From an uncultured Rubrobacteraceae bacterium (GTDB lineage Bacteria > Actinomycetota > Rubrobacteria > Rubrobacterales > Rubrobacteraceae), in NCBI GenBank assembly GCA_902806065.1, contig CADCVE010000025.1:1-45115 (forward strand): a stretch of 45,115 bases of DNA, given 5' to 3'. Shown here in pieces: positions 32,589 to 40,732 of this stretch. Made by a program: the position numbers and the translations under genes. Positions within the stretch are counted from its first letter, which is position 1, and every line of letters starts with the position of its first letter. Under the pieces are notes generated by a model. It made no database searches, was not told the DNA's origin, and saw only the letters and a program-made list of their open reading frames with translations.

Positions 32589-34266
32589 GTATTTTCGGTT
32601 GTACCAACTCTGGACCGGGGAGGCCGCTTACCTCGACTTCCATACTTCCGTCCGGGTGCTGCAACGCTTTTAGCTGCAGCAGTTTATAGAGATGCCGGCG
32701 TTCTTTGGAGGCGAGTGAGTCCAACGCCTCGGGAGCTATCGTCGCGTAATGTTCGAGAACGGCCTCTTTGCCCCGCTCCAGTTCCGCGATGTGCTCCCGT
32801 TGGTTCTTCAGGGTCGCTAGCTCTTGCTCGGCCGCCTCGCGGGTTTCTTCAAGGCTCGCGAGCTTCACTCGCAGCTCGTCGTAGGAGAGTAGCCCCTGGA
32901 TCGCCATGTCCTGCGCCCGGGCACGCTGACGTTCCACCTCAGCCAGCTTGTCCAGCCACGTCTTTGCCTCGCGCTCTGGATCTCCCCGCGTCTCCTTACG
33001 CTTGAGCTCGATCATACGCTCGAGGTCGGCGCGTAACTCTTCGGGTTTTTCCATAAGGTCCCGGACGTACCGCCAAATCTTTACATCGGCCTCCTCGGCG
33101 CGGTGCTGCTTGGTGTGATCGCAACCGTTCCTGCTCCTGTAGCGGCCACCGCATCGGTAGTAGAAGTAGACGTGTTCCCGGATACTGCCGCTGGTGGTAG
33201 TCTGCGCGTTCATCATATATCCGCAACGGCAGCACCGTAGCAGGCCAGAGAGCTCCCAGACCCTGCGCCCGGAGGGCGGCGGTCGGCGGTTGTCCTTGAT
33301 GGCTGCCCGAGCGGCGTCCGCCAGCTCGCGCGGAATGCCGGCGTCGGGCACCGGGACGGCTAGCCACTGCTTGCGGTCCCTCACCTGGGCCTTGATCCGC
33401 TGACGATAGAGTCTTTCGCCTCCAGCGGCTTCAGACACCTGCCGCTTCGTTATCTGCTTCTTGCCATAGTAAGCGATGCCGTAAGGCACGTCGGGATCGA
33501 GCGTCGCGGCCACTTCGGGCGCCACCAACTCTGCTACCTCCCCGGCTGTGTGTGGCCGGTATAGGTCGCTCAGAATCAGGTTGCGCAGCGTCGGCCGGTT
33601 CCACCGCTCCTGCCCCCTGGGGGACCGCACTCCCTCTCGCTCGAAGGTCTTGATTACTGCGTAGAAACTTTCGCCCCGCGCCACCATCTCGAAGATGTGT
33701 CGTACTACCCTCATCTGTTTCTCATCCACCATGAGGCCGTCGCGTGCGCTGTTGTAGCGGTACCCGTAGCCGGGTGAGTAGCCGGCTACCAGCTTGCCCT
33801 GCCGGAGCTTCCGGTGCTTGCCTCTCCGGGTTCGCTCGGCTATCTTCGCCCGCTCGTACTTGCCCAACTGGTCGAGGATGCCGTCGGTCAACTCTCCCTC
33901 TGGGGAATCGTCTCCTCGATCGTTTAGGGCGCGGATCTTGGTTCCGTGCTCCTCAAACTCTTTGCGGATCAGGTAGTGGTAGGCTGGCTCGCGGGCGAAC
34001 CGGTCCCGATCCTGGGCCAGAACCACGGAGACGCCGCCGGTCGCCACGAGGTCGCGCACCCGGTCCATTCCGGGCCGCTCCAGGGAAGCCCCGCTCTGGC
34101 CAGGGTCGGCTACTTCCTCAACGACCTCATACCCCTCGCGGGCCGCGTATCCCCTCAAAGCCTCCAATTGCTGCGCCAGCGAGTAGCCGCTCCTTACCTG
34201 CTCCTCTGTGGACACCCGTGCGTACAGGATAGCCTGCTTGGGCTGATGGCCGTTATTGCTCGACAT
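32581..34266 (-). CDS. Large serine recombinase (integrase type)
   Basis: A 561-aa large serine recombinase. It has the resolvase catalytic domain (about 10-150) with nucleophile Ser19 in ILYARVSTEEQ and the Arg cluster in QDRDRFAREP; a recombinase domain (about 180-300); a zinc ribbon with CCRCGYMM and CGGRYRSRNGCDH (about 345-385); and a coiled-coil rich in Glu/Arg (about 410-510). Family members integrate or excise phages and other elements at short att sites. The ATG follows GAGGAGTAGGCG and is 3 bases after the XRE gene stop. The gene ends exactly where the kptA coding block begins, implying that the insertion point was in kptA. Confidence 0.93.
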   Translation of the reverse strand: MSSNNGHQPKQAILYARVSTEEQVRSGYSLAQQLEALRGYAAREGYEVVEEVADPGQSGASLERPGMDRVRDLVATGGVSVVLAQDRDRFAREPAYHYLIRKEFEEHGTKIRALNDRGDDSPEGELTDGILDQLGKYERAKIAERTRRGKHRKLRQGKLVAGYSPGYGYRYNSARDGLMVDEKQMRVVRHIFEMVARGESFYAVIKTFEREGVRSPRGQERWNRPTLRNLILSDLYRPHTAGEVAELVAPEVAATLDPDVPYGIAYYGKKQITKRQVSEAAGGERLYRQRIKAQVRDRKQWLAVPVPDAGIPRELADAARAAIKDNRRPPPSGRRVWELSGLLRCCRCGYMMNAQTTTSGSIREHVYFYYRCGGRYRSRNGCDHTKQHRAEEADVKIWRYVRDLMEKPEELRADLERMIELKRKETRGDPEREAKTWLDKLAEVERQRARAQDMAIQGLLSYDELRVKLASLEETREAAEQELATLKNQREHIAELERGKEAVLEHYATIAPEALDSLASKERRHLYKLLQLKALQHPDGSMEVEVSGLPGPELVQPKILE

Positions 34267-34269
34267 CGC

Positions 34270-34476
34270 CTACTCCTCATCCTTCTTGACAAGCTCCCTC
34301 GGCTCTACCTTCAAAGCTTCCGCCAACTTGCGGATGGTGCTGGTACGGGCCTCTGGGTAGCCGTTCTCCAGCCTCCAGACTGTCCCGTAGGCAAGGTTCG
34401 CCATCCTGGCGAGTTCTCGCTGGGAGATGACCCTATCCTCTCTGAGTCTCTTCAGCTTCTGCACATCGACCTCCAT
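34270..34476 (-). CDS. XRE/Cro-type helix-turn-helix regulator
   Basis: A 68-aa single-domain HTH protein (VISQRELARMANLAYGTVWRLENGYPEARTSTIRKLAEAL) with the typical recognition helix. The ATG at 34476 is chosen; the frame is open from a TTG at 34512. Its stop is 3 bases before the recombinase start, so the two are one transcript. It most likely acts as a repressor of the recombinase and of the divergent gene at 34601, as in small integrative elements. Confidence 0.88.
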   Translation of the reverse strand: MEVDVQKLKRLREDRVISQRELARMANLAYGTVWRLENGYPEARTSTIRKLAEALKVEPRELVKKDEE

Positions 34477-34600
34477 TCTTCGTAGGGTACGGCACCTCTG
34501 TATGTTGGTCAATATTGTAACATAGTTAGTTTATAGTTGATACACTAATACCGATAAAGCACAATGTGGACGTAAGCGTCGAGAGAGGAAGGGATCGGTT

Positions 34601-34996
34601 GTGAGGTTCGTACCCAGAACGGAGGCTACCAAGATCATCGAGGAGCAGGACACAGGCGAATTGACACGGATCGCCTGGCGCGCCGCCGTGCCCGGCGAAC
34701 GCCACGGGTTCGCCGTCCTCGAGCTCTCTAGCGGCAAGGTCATGCCGTATTCCTGGCCGGCCGACAAGGACTACCCCGGCTTCTGGAGGTTCTTGGTGCT
34801 CGTGTGGTGCCACGTTGATGCTCGCGCCGAGCCCGAGGAGACCTGGGAACTCCCTTCCGGGCGCGACCTGTCGGGGATGTCCGACGAGGTGATCGAGGAG
34901 GAGCTCGTGACCCTCGCTCGACGGGAAGACTTGGACTGGCCAGGGATCGAGGAAGGCTTGGAGATGTCCTACTCATGCCCCTGGCTAGAGCGATGA
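34601..34996 (+). CDS. Hypothetical protein of the recombinase element
   Basis: A 131-aa acidic protein with no recognised domain. Visible features are WRAAVPGERHGFAVLELSSGKVMPYSWPADKDY and a Glu/Asp-rich C-terminal half. The GTG at 34601 has GAGGAAGGG at good distance. It is divergent from the XRE/recombinase genes, the place where accessory genes of small integrated elements usually lie. Confidence 0.6.
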   Translation: MRFVPRTEATKIIEEQDTGELTRIAWRAAVPGERHGFAVLELSSGKVMPYSWPADKDYPGFWRFLVLVWCHVDARAEPEETWELPSGRDLSGMSDEVIEEELVTLARREDLDWPGIEEGLEMSYSCPWLER

Positions 34997-35219
34997 CCGG
35001 AGCGACGCGTCGCCACTCTGTGTTGCGTGCCGCGCTTCGCCCGAGTGGGAGGCTAACGCAACACCGCTCCACCACCTCGTGCAGCGCGGTCCCGATGGCT
35101 GGGCTACGAGCATGCGATTCGGCGGCCAGAGGAACCGGTACACGGGGGTGTATGCGCTGCTCCGGGCCGAGCGAGACGGCGAGTACCACGAGCAGCGAGA
35201 TATGTTCGTGGAGGTGTGA
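34989..35219 (+). pseudogene. Coding-like frame without a usable start
   Basis: From 34989 to a TGA at 35217 a frame of clear coding character runs directly after the previous gene: a CVAC pair, SPEWEANATPLHHLVQRGPDG and RNRYTGVYALLRAERDGEY. It has no ATG, GTG or TTG before 35079. An ATG at 34993, overlapping the preceding stop as ATGA, is in another frame. A single-base shift near the start would join them, so this is probably a frameshifted gene. Confidence 0.5.
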
Positions 35220-35371
35220 GCGGTCCAAGGTTCGCGTGGGATCGCTCTTTTCCGCCCTTCGACTCCTGTACGAATCGTTGGATACTGCTGTTGGTGCGCG
35301 CTGATCACTGCACCGCGCCCCTCCTGCCCAGGGGCCCTTCTCTTAACTAGAGCCGTTTTAAGGCTCTTTAA

Positions 35372-35603
35372 GGTTCGAGGGCGGTAACCAGCGAGGTTGA
35401 CAACCCCGCGCTGCTCGGGGCCATGGAGAAGGCCCTGGGCGAAGTCGAGGAAGAAGTCAGCCACACTCTTGACGTGCTGGAGAGTCTACGGGAGGGAGCC
35501 CAGTGATTATCGACCTTCAGCGGGTATTCACGCCTGAAGAGTGGGGGAATGGGAGTGCGAATTTTGCCAGCGGGACTTCCGCGTTGAGAGCGTGATGGTG
35601 TAA
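35372..35603 (+). pseudogene. Two small broken genes of the element
   Basis: First, a frame with VDNPALLGAMEKALGEVEEE (ATG at 35423, stop at 35504) predicts an acidic helix. Second, a GTG at 35503 overlapping that stop begins a peptide ending FTPEEWG; after a G-run at 35543-35547 the coding sense moves to another frame (EWECEFCQRDFRVESVMV, stop at 35601). A C-x2-C pair suggests a small zinc-binding protein interrupted by an indel. Between 35604 and 35732 nothing is seen. Confidence 0.4.
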
Positions 35604-35732
35604 CTGGTAAATCCTAGCGAGTACGCTCGAAAGCAAGACTAAGCGGAGATAGCCGGCACTGTAGCGGACAAGGCTCCAGAGCTAAGGAACTCGGCTCTTT
35701 GTAAAACTATGGACTTCCGCAGCAGCCCCTAG

Positions 35733-36017
35733 CTATATCGATTTCGAGCTAGCTTCATCAACCTCAGTCTCCAAGTGATCTCTGATCCACACTATGACGT
35801 CCATAGAATCACGCTCCAGGTCGCGGGCGTCGAGCGCCACGACTTTATTACACCTGTTGGCAAGGGCAGATAAGTCATCGAGCTCCGCGCCGAAGTTCAC
35901 TATCACACTTACCCTGTAGCGTTCTGGATCACGTTCGGAGCCTTTCAGTGTCGGCTTGAGATCGTAGCCCATCTTCTCGACCTCGCTTAAGATCTTCTCA
36001 GCTTCTTCCCTCTTCAC
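35733..36017 (-). CDS. Hypothetical 94-aa protein
   Basis: A small acidic/basic mixed protein with no recognised family. An N-terminal helix (REEAEKILSEVEKMGYDL) is followed by a strand-like RYRVSVIVNFGAELDDLSAL and VVALDARDLERDSMDVIVWIRDHLE. The GTG start has AAGGG upstream. The balanced composition and the ribosome site make it more likely real than not. Confidence 0.5.
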   Translation of the reverse strand: MKREEAEKILSEVEKMGYDLKPTLKGSERDPERYRVSVIVNFGAELDDLSALANRCNKVVALDARDLERDSMDVIVWIRDHLETEVDEASSKSI

Positions 36018-36170
36018 CTTGTGTCCCTTCTTACCAACGACTATTAAGCTAGCCTAGACACGGCCCCTGTGCGGCAGCTCGGAAGCCCATAGACTCGCCT
36101 CTCATGGGAGCTACTTATCCACCAAAGCTAGCTCTACTAAAGTGGCTTCTGACACGAGATACCAGGAGAC

Positions 36171-36440
36171 CTACCAATTCGTGTCACCAGCCAGGATACC
36201 CTCAATCTTACTCACCTTACGCCAAACAGTCTCTTCCATACGCTCGTCGCTGGGTCCTCTTACACCGCCGAAGGCGACGAAGACCTACAGCGCCTCTTCG
36301 GCGTCGGTCTTCTCCCAATACTGGGTGCGGATGAGCATGCTATTCCTCTCTCGAGGGTCATAGTAGTAGGTTTTCGTACCCTGTAGGGCCGGCGCGAGCC
36401 GCTGCATAAGCAGAAGGCTTCGAGGTAATTCTAGAACCCC
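36171..36440 (-). pseudogene. Decayed gene with an in-frame TAG
   Basis: On the minus strand a coding-like frame (RLAPALQGTKTYYYDPRERN, then MLIRTQYWEKTDAEEAL) reaches a TAG at 36285-36287 and continues in the same frame (VFVAFGGVRGPSDERMEETV, then KVSKIEGILAGDTNW) to a second TAG at 36171-36173. The family is not recognised. Further upstream (to about 36730) other minus-strand fragments in shifted frames look like remains of the same or another gene. No intact gene exists between 36018 and 36833. Confidence 0.4.
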
Positions 36441-36833
36441 GGTCGTGAGATCGGGTCGTCGGAATAGGAAATAGAGAGGAGGTACGCATCCTGGTACCCT
36501 TGAAGCATAGAGACGGGGTCGGTGCCCGGCTCGCTCCGATCCCGTCTCGGAGAGTAAGGAGCCGAGCGAAGGATGCGTGCCCGAAGGAGTCCTCCATCGA
36601 TAAGAATGACGCCTGCTTCTTGCAGTAGATGGATGCCGGCTACCCGTGAGGTTACCAGTAACCTCGATAAGCTTGGTAACCTGCAGCAGCCGCCGCAACA
36701 CGGGTCGGGATGATTTTGGCAGCTCCACAACACGAAGAGTAGGAGTCAAGGCTGGGAGTAGCCGGAGGGCGGGTACGAGACGATAATGACTAGGGCCATG
36801 TAGGTGGGGACCGTTAACCGAAAAGGGGACGAA

Positions 36834-37652
36834 ATGAACGACGAACCCACAGGCGACTACGCTGAGGTGAACGGCCTCAACATGTACTACGAGGTCCACG
36901 GTGCCGGCAGGCCGCTGGTCGTGCTGCACGGCGCCTACATGACGATCGGCACGATGGGAGAGGTCGTGCCCCGCCTGGCCGAGACTCGCCAGGTGATCGG
37001 GGTCGAGCTGCAGGGGCACGGGCACACCGCCGACATCGACCGCCCCATCACCTACGAAGCCATGGCCGATGACACGGCCGCCCTGCTGCGGCACCTCGGG
37101 ATCGAGCAGGCTGACGTCTTCGGCTACAGCATGGGGGGCGGCGTCGCCCTCCAGCTCGCCATTCGCCACCCGGGCCTAGTGCGAAAGCTCGTCTCAGCCT
37201 CGGCTTCTTACACGAGCGATGGCATGCAGCCCGAGCTGCATGAGATGATCCCGAGTATCACGTCCGAGATGTTCGCCGGGTCCCCGATAGAAGCGGCCTA
37301 CTTCGAGGTCGCGCCGAACCCCGGGCATTTCCCCATGCTGGTCGAGAAGCTGAAGCAGCTCGACATGACGCCCTTCGCCTGGCCGGCCGACGATATCCGG
37401 GGTATCGCGGCGCCGACCTTGATCGTCGTCGGGGACTCCGACGCCATCCGCCTTGAGCACGCCGTCGAGCTGTTCAGGTTGCTCGGTGGCGGCGCGATGG
37501 GGGATCTGGTAGGCCTCCCCAAGTCCCAACTCGTGGTGCTCCCCGGCACCGCCCACTTCGTGCCTCCGGGCAGCGGGCTCCTGGACCGCGCCGAGTGGCT
37601 GCTGGCAGTGATCCCGACTTTCCTCGACGCGCCTATGCCAGAGACCGCGTGA
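36834..37652 (+). CDS. Alpha/beta-fold hydrolase
   Basis: A 272-aa hydrolase. It has an oxyanion-hole region VVLHGAYM, nucleophile Ser in VFGYSMGGGVAL (GxSxG), an acidic residue in IVVGDSDAIR, and catalytic His in VLPGTAHFVP. The substrate is unknown; the form resembles haloperoxidase/esterase-type hydrolases. The ATG at 36834 follows AAAAGGGGACGAA; an ATG ten codons earlier is less well placed. A truncated cupin gene follows after 3 bases, so the original operon was broken. Confidence 0.9.
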   Translation: MNDEPTGDYAEVNGLNMYYEVHGAGRPLVVLHGAYMTIGTMGEVVPRLAETRQVIGVELQGHGHTADIDRPITYEAMADDTAALLRHLGIEQADVFGYSMGGGVALQLAIRHPGLVRKLVSASASYTSDGMQPELHEMIPSITSEMFAGSPIEAAYFEVAPNPGHFPMLVEKLKQLDMTPFAWPADDIRGIAAPTLIVVGDSDAIRLEHAVELFRLLGGGAMGDLVGLPKSQLVVLPGTAHFVPPGSGLLDRAEWLLAVIPTFLDAPMPETA

Positions 37653-37655
37653 GCT

Positions 37656-37913
37656 GTGGTGGGCGGGGTGCTCTTCCTCTACAAGGCCGACCTGGCGCAC
37701 AGCGAGGTCTCCTACGAGTTCCAGGGGCATCACCACGATGTCGATGTTTCGTTCGTCGTGGTCGACGCGCCGAGAAGCGCTCCGAAGCTGCCCAAGCATC
37801 CCTTCGAGGAGGTCTTCGTGGTGCAGACTGTCCCCATGCCGCTGAGACATAGAGCGCAGCTTCGGAGGTCTAGGAGGGTTTTTTCTCGCCACCAGTCGTC
37901 CACCAACGCATAG
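37656..37913 (+). pseudogene. Truncated cupin-domain protein
   Basis: The first about 57 residues (YEFQGHHHDVDVSFVVVDAP, then KLPKHPFEEVFVVQ) are the N-terminal half of a small cupin. Its usual next segment, the second half of the barrel with the remaining metal ligands, is absent. Similarity stops near 37826 and the rest of the frame is Arg-rich nonsense to the stop at 37911. A transposase scrap on the other strand begins close by, which is the likely cause. Confidence 0.6.
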
Positions 37914-37942
37914 ACAGAAACTGGCAAGAGTTCTAGCTCCAC
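37868..37942 (-). pseudogene. N-terminal scrap of a transposase
   Basis: From a GTG at 37942 the minus strand reads MELELLPVSVYALVDDWWRE, an opening resembling DDE transposases of the IS4/ISH3 kind. It runs about 25 codons before the sense is lost at the cupin side. No terminal inverted repeats were found. Identification is from memory of the family opening. Confidence 0.4.
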
Positions 37943-38072
37943 GCGACACCACCTTCCGGTAAGGTCTGCTGGGGCGGCGGTGGAGATCGAAGGCAAACGA
38001 CCGCGACGAGCCAGGGCGTTGGTACTCGTTGGTGAGGACGCCGCTCCGTCCTGTGGCGGATCGGGTCATCTA

Positions 38073-38534
38073 TTACACCCCCTGTTCGTTCTCCAAGCGG
38101 AACACCGCGCAGCGCGGCGCGAGGGTAGCGAACGCTTCGGGCAGCGCCTCCTTCTTCTTCGGCAACCCGTACATGCTCCTGAAGAACGGGATGCCACCCG
38201 GCACCTTCTTCGGGAACTCCCGCAGAATAGAGGCACACTCCTCCACCGGCAGCTCCACGAGCCTCACCCGTTCCTCCTCGCGGCCGTGGGCCAGAACGCC
38301 CCATCCTGCGGCCCTGGCGTTCTTGACCCAGTCCGCCTGTGCGGAGCCGCCGACGACGTACCGCTGGCCGCCTACCACGAGCGGGGAGACGGGGGTCGTA
38401 CGCAACCGGCCGCTCTTGCGACCCGGGACCGAGAGCACCCGCATCGTGCCAAGCGCTAGTCCCCTTCGCTGCAAAGCCACGATCACGCGGTTCATTGGCT
38501 TCAACCACCGCGGCAGCTTATCCACGTCGGACAC
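38073..38534 (-). CDS. F420-type nitroreductase/quinone reductase (DDN family)
   Basis: A 153-aa split-barrel protein of the deazaflavin-dependent nitroreductase (Ddn) family. Visible family segments are VLSVPGRKSGRLRTTPVSPLVVGGQRYVVGG, ADWVKNARAAGWGVL and the basic C-terminal part. Members use F420H2, or sometimes FMN, to reduce quinones or nitro compounds. The GTG start follows GGAAGGAGG. It is divergent from a TetR gene; the promoter at 38602-38630 and palindromes between them imply repression by that TetR protein. Confidence 0.85.
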   Translation of the reverse strand: MSDVDKLPRWLKPMNRVIVALQRRGLALGTMRVLSVPGRKSGRLRTTPVSPLVVGGQRYVVGGSAQADWVKNARAAGWGVLAHGREEERVRLVELPVEECASILREFPKKVPGGIPFFRSMYGLPKKKEALPEAFATLAPRCAVFRLENEQGV

Positions 38535-38573
38535 GTTGCCTCGCCTCCTTCCGGCCAGCGCTATCGTCTTAAG

Positions 38574-38648
38574 CTAACGCTGTAAGATAGCTAACGGCGT
38601 TAGAATACTCTTGGAAGAGTCGTTTGTCAAACACCGTTAGGCTATCAT
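38574..38648. promoter_or_regulatory. Cluster of TetR operator candidates
   Basis: The divergent region holds the perfect palindrome CTAACG-G-CGTTAG (38591-38603), one more CTAACG at 38574-38579 and a CGTTAG at 38635-38640. The last is part of CCGTTAGGCTATC, which mirrors GATAGCTAACGG at 38586-38597 apart from one inserted base. The central palindrome touches the -10 box of the nitroreductase promoter. Confidence 0.7.
38602..38630 (-). promoter_or_regulatory. Promoter of the nitroreductase gene
   Basis: Read on the minus strand, TTGACA (complement of 38625-38630), a 17-bp spacer and TATTCT (complement of 38602-38607) form a near-consensus sigma-70 promoter directed at the nitroreductase gene. 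Its -10 abuts the CTAACGGCGTTAG operator. Confidence 0.75.
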
Positions 38649-38684
38649 GAGATCGGCGACGTGCGGGCGAGGAGGTAGGGTCCG

Positions 38685-39401
38685 ATGGCGGAAGGTTCCG
38701 GGGCGAGGACACGCGGGCGCGGTCATCCGGTGATCGACCGGCAGGGTGTGGTGGGGGCGGCGCTGGGGCTGTTGGACGAGGTGGGCGTAGACGGCCTGAC
38801 AATGCGCCGCCTGGCCGCGAGGGTAGGGGTGAAAGCTGCCTCGCTCTACTGGCACGTCAGAGACAAGGAGGAGCTTTTGGGACTCCTGGCGGACGAGATC
38901 TGCGCGGGGGTGCGGGAGCCGAGCCCCGACCTCCCCTGGCCCAAGAAGCTAGAAACCCTAGTTCGGGAGAACCGCCGAGTCCTACTCAGGCACCGTGACG
39001 CCGCGCGCATCCTGGCTGGCACCGTGCCCTCGGGGCCCAACAGGCTGCGGCTGGCGGAGACCATGCTGGGCACCCTCCTCGGGGCCGGCTTCTCGCGGCG
39101 AGACGCCGTCCGGGCGGCCTTCTTGCTCACCGACTACGCCACGCACTTCGTGGCGGAGGAGAGCAGGTTCGCCGACGCCGGGGAGCCGCACAATTCGAGT
39201 AAAAGCGGGGATCTCGCTCAGGTGCGCCGGCAATTTGAGGCGCTTCCCAAAGAGGAGTATCCGATCGCAGTCGCGCTCGCCGGGCACCTGACCGACCCGG
39301 ACGACGCAGAGGGGCGCTTCGAGTTCGGACTGGAGGCCCTGTTGGACGGTCTCGAAAAGAAGCTGGCGTCGAGGGGCCTGAGCGGGGAACGATCGGGTTA
39401 G
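38685..39401 (+). CDS. TetR-family regulator
   Basis: A 238-aa regulator. The N-terminal HTH (VVGAALGLLDEVGVDGLTMRRLAARVGVKAASLYWHVRDKEELL) is followed by a ligand domain of the TetR C-terminal type (RRDAVRAAFLLTDYATHFV). The ATG at 38685 has GAGGTAGGG before it. It is divergent from the nitroreductase, with matching half-sites between, so autorepression and control of the reductase are likely. The inducer is unknown. Confidence 0.9.
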   Translation: MAEGSGARTRGRGHPVIDRQGVVGAALGLLDEVGVDGLTMRRLAARVGVKAASLYWHVRDKEELLGLLADEICAGVREPSPDLPWPKKLETLVRENRRVLLRHRDAARILAGTVPSGPNRLRLAETMLGTLLGAGFSRRDAVRAAFLLTDYATHFVAEESRFADAGEPHNSSKSGDLAQVRRQFEALPKEEYPIAVALAGHLTDPDDAEGRFEFGLEALLDGLEKKLASRGLSGERSG

Positions 39402-39665
39402 AAGTACGACCATCTTTCGTTTCAAGCAAATTCGCAGCAAGCGTCTAAGGAGCAGATTGTCCTTATTCACCCAACTGCCGAGAGGTTCCTGGTACCGTCA
39501 TTGGTGCCCTTGGCAGCTACCGCGAGGCGTTTACCTGCAGCATAAAGGTAAATTTCAGAGCTGGGCGAAGGTTCACCGTAGTGAACCCCGTCTCCGTCGC
39601 GGATAATTAGCAGAGAAGGCAAGAGAAGAGCGCGCAGGAGATACGAGAAAGAAGGAGAGTACATT
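39402..39665. other. recA upstream region
   Basis: About 264 bases without a gene. The notable element is the perfect inverted repeat at 39570-39587. No standard actinobacterial LexA box (GAAC-N4-GTTC) was seen. A GAAGGAG ribosome site stands just before the recA GTG. Confidence 0.5.
39570..39587. promoter_or_regulatory. Inverted repeat upstream of recA
   Basis: GGTTCAC-CGTA-GTGAACC, with 7-bp perfect arms, lies 79 bp before the recA start. Its half-sites face the opposite way to the classical Gram-positive SOS box, giving GTTC-N8-GAAC. It may be the LexA or other operator for recA. Confidence 0.5.
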
Positions 39666-40712
39666 GTGACCGATCTCAGGGTGGCAGAGGACAGGAATAG
39701 GGCGATAGGCGCCGCCGTCTCTCACATAGAGAAGCAGCACGGCAAAGGGGCGATCATGCGCATGGGCGACGAGCCGCTACGCAAGGTCGCCTCTATCTCC
39801 ACGGGTGCCCTCGCCCTTGACCTGGCGCTCGGGGTTGGCGGCTTGCCCAGGGGCCGCGTCGTCGAGATCTTCGGCCCTGAATCCAGCGGTAAGACCACCC
39901 TTGCTTTGCACGTCATCGCCGAGGCCCAGAAGGCGGGCGGCCTCGCCGCCATCATCGACGCCGAGCATGCCCTCGACCCGACCTACGCCCAAGCCATAGG
40001 GGTCGACCTTGAGAACCTGTACTTCTCCCAGCCCGATAACGGGGAACAAGCCCTGGAGATCGCCGACACTTTGGTCCGCTCCGGTGCTGTGGACCTCGTG
40101 GTCATCGACTCCGTCGCCGCTCTCGTGCCCCGGGCCGAGATAGAGGGTGAGATGGGGGACTCGCACGTAGGACTTCAGGCTCGGCTAATGAGTCAGGCTT
40201 TGAGGAAATTGTCGGGTTCTTTGAGCCGATCTGGGACGACGGCGATCTTCATCAACCAGTTGCGGGAGAAGATCGGGGTGATGTTCGGGTCTCCTGAGAC
40301 GACGCCGGGAGGAAGGGCGCTCAAGTTCTATTCGAGCGTCAGGCTCGACATAAGGCGGATAGGGGCGCTAAAGGTCGGCAACGACACGGTGGGGAACCAG
40401 ACGAAGGTCAAGGTCGTCAAGAACAAGGTAGCACCGCCATTCAAGGTTGTGGAGTTCGACATCATGTACGGTGAGGGCATCTCCAAAGAGGGGAGTCTTC
40501 TGGATATCGGTATTGAGAACGCGGTGATTCAGAAGTCCGGTGCCTGGTTTGCCTACGGCGACGAGAGGTTAGGGCAGGGTCGCGAGAACGCCAAGCAGTT
40601 CCTCAAGGACAACGACGAAGTGCGCGAGCGTATCCTCGCGGAGATCTACGAGGAGCTAGGCTTGGGTACTTTCGAGGAAGTGCTTGAGGAGGAGACACCC
40701 ACAGAACTGTAA
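39666..40712 (+). CDS. recA: Recombinase A
   Basis: A 348-aa RecA, the central strand-exchange and SOS-coprotease protein. It has Walker [10 protein letters not shown] (about 70-78), [21 protein letters not shown], loop L2 region [21 protein letters not shown], and the usual acidic C-terminus. The GTG at 39666 follows GAAGGAGAGTACATT. No recX follows, as it often does in actinobacteria; instead a hypothetical gene begins 20 bp downstream. Confidence 0.97.
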   Translation: MTDLRVAEDRNRAIGAAVSHIEKQHGKGAIMRMGDEPLRKVASISTGALALDLALGVGGLPRGRVVEIFGPESSGKTTLALHVIAEAQKAGGLAAIIDAEHALDPTYAQAIGVDLENLYFSQPDNGEQALEIADTLVRSGAVDLVVIDSVAALVPRAEIEGEMGDSHVGLQARLMSQALRKLSGSLSRSGTTAIFINQLREKIGVMFGSPETTPGGRALKFYSSVRLDIRRIGALKVGNDTVGNQTKVKVVKNKVAPPFKVVEFDIMYGEGISKEGSLLDIGIENAVIQKSGAWFAYGDERLGQGRENAKQFLKDNDEVRERILAEIYEELGLGTFEEVLEEETPTEL

Positions 40713-40732
40713 AGGCGGGAGGGTGGACTCGG

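Noticed and set aside
36206-36216. Sequence CTTACTCA resembling the kptA/recombinase junction, considered as the second att site
   Set aside because: The shared core is only 8 bases and no kptA-like codons lie beside it.
36285-37169. Long minus-strand frame (294 codons) antisense to the alpha/beta hydrolase
   Set aside because: Most of it is the reverse strand of a well-supported hydrolase gene. Only its last part (after about 36440) has independent coding character, and that is listed as a pseudogene.
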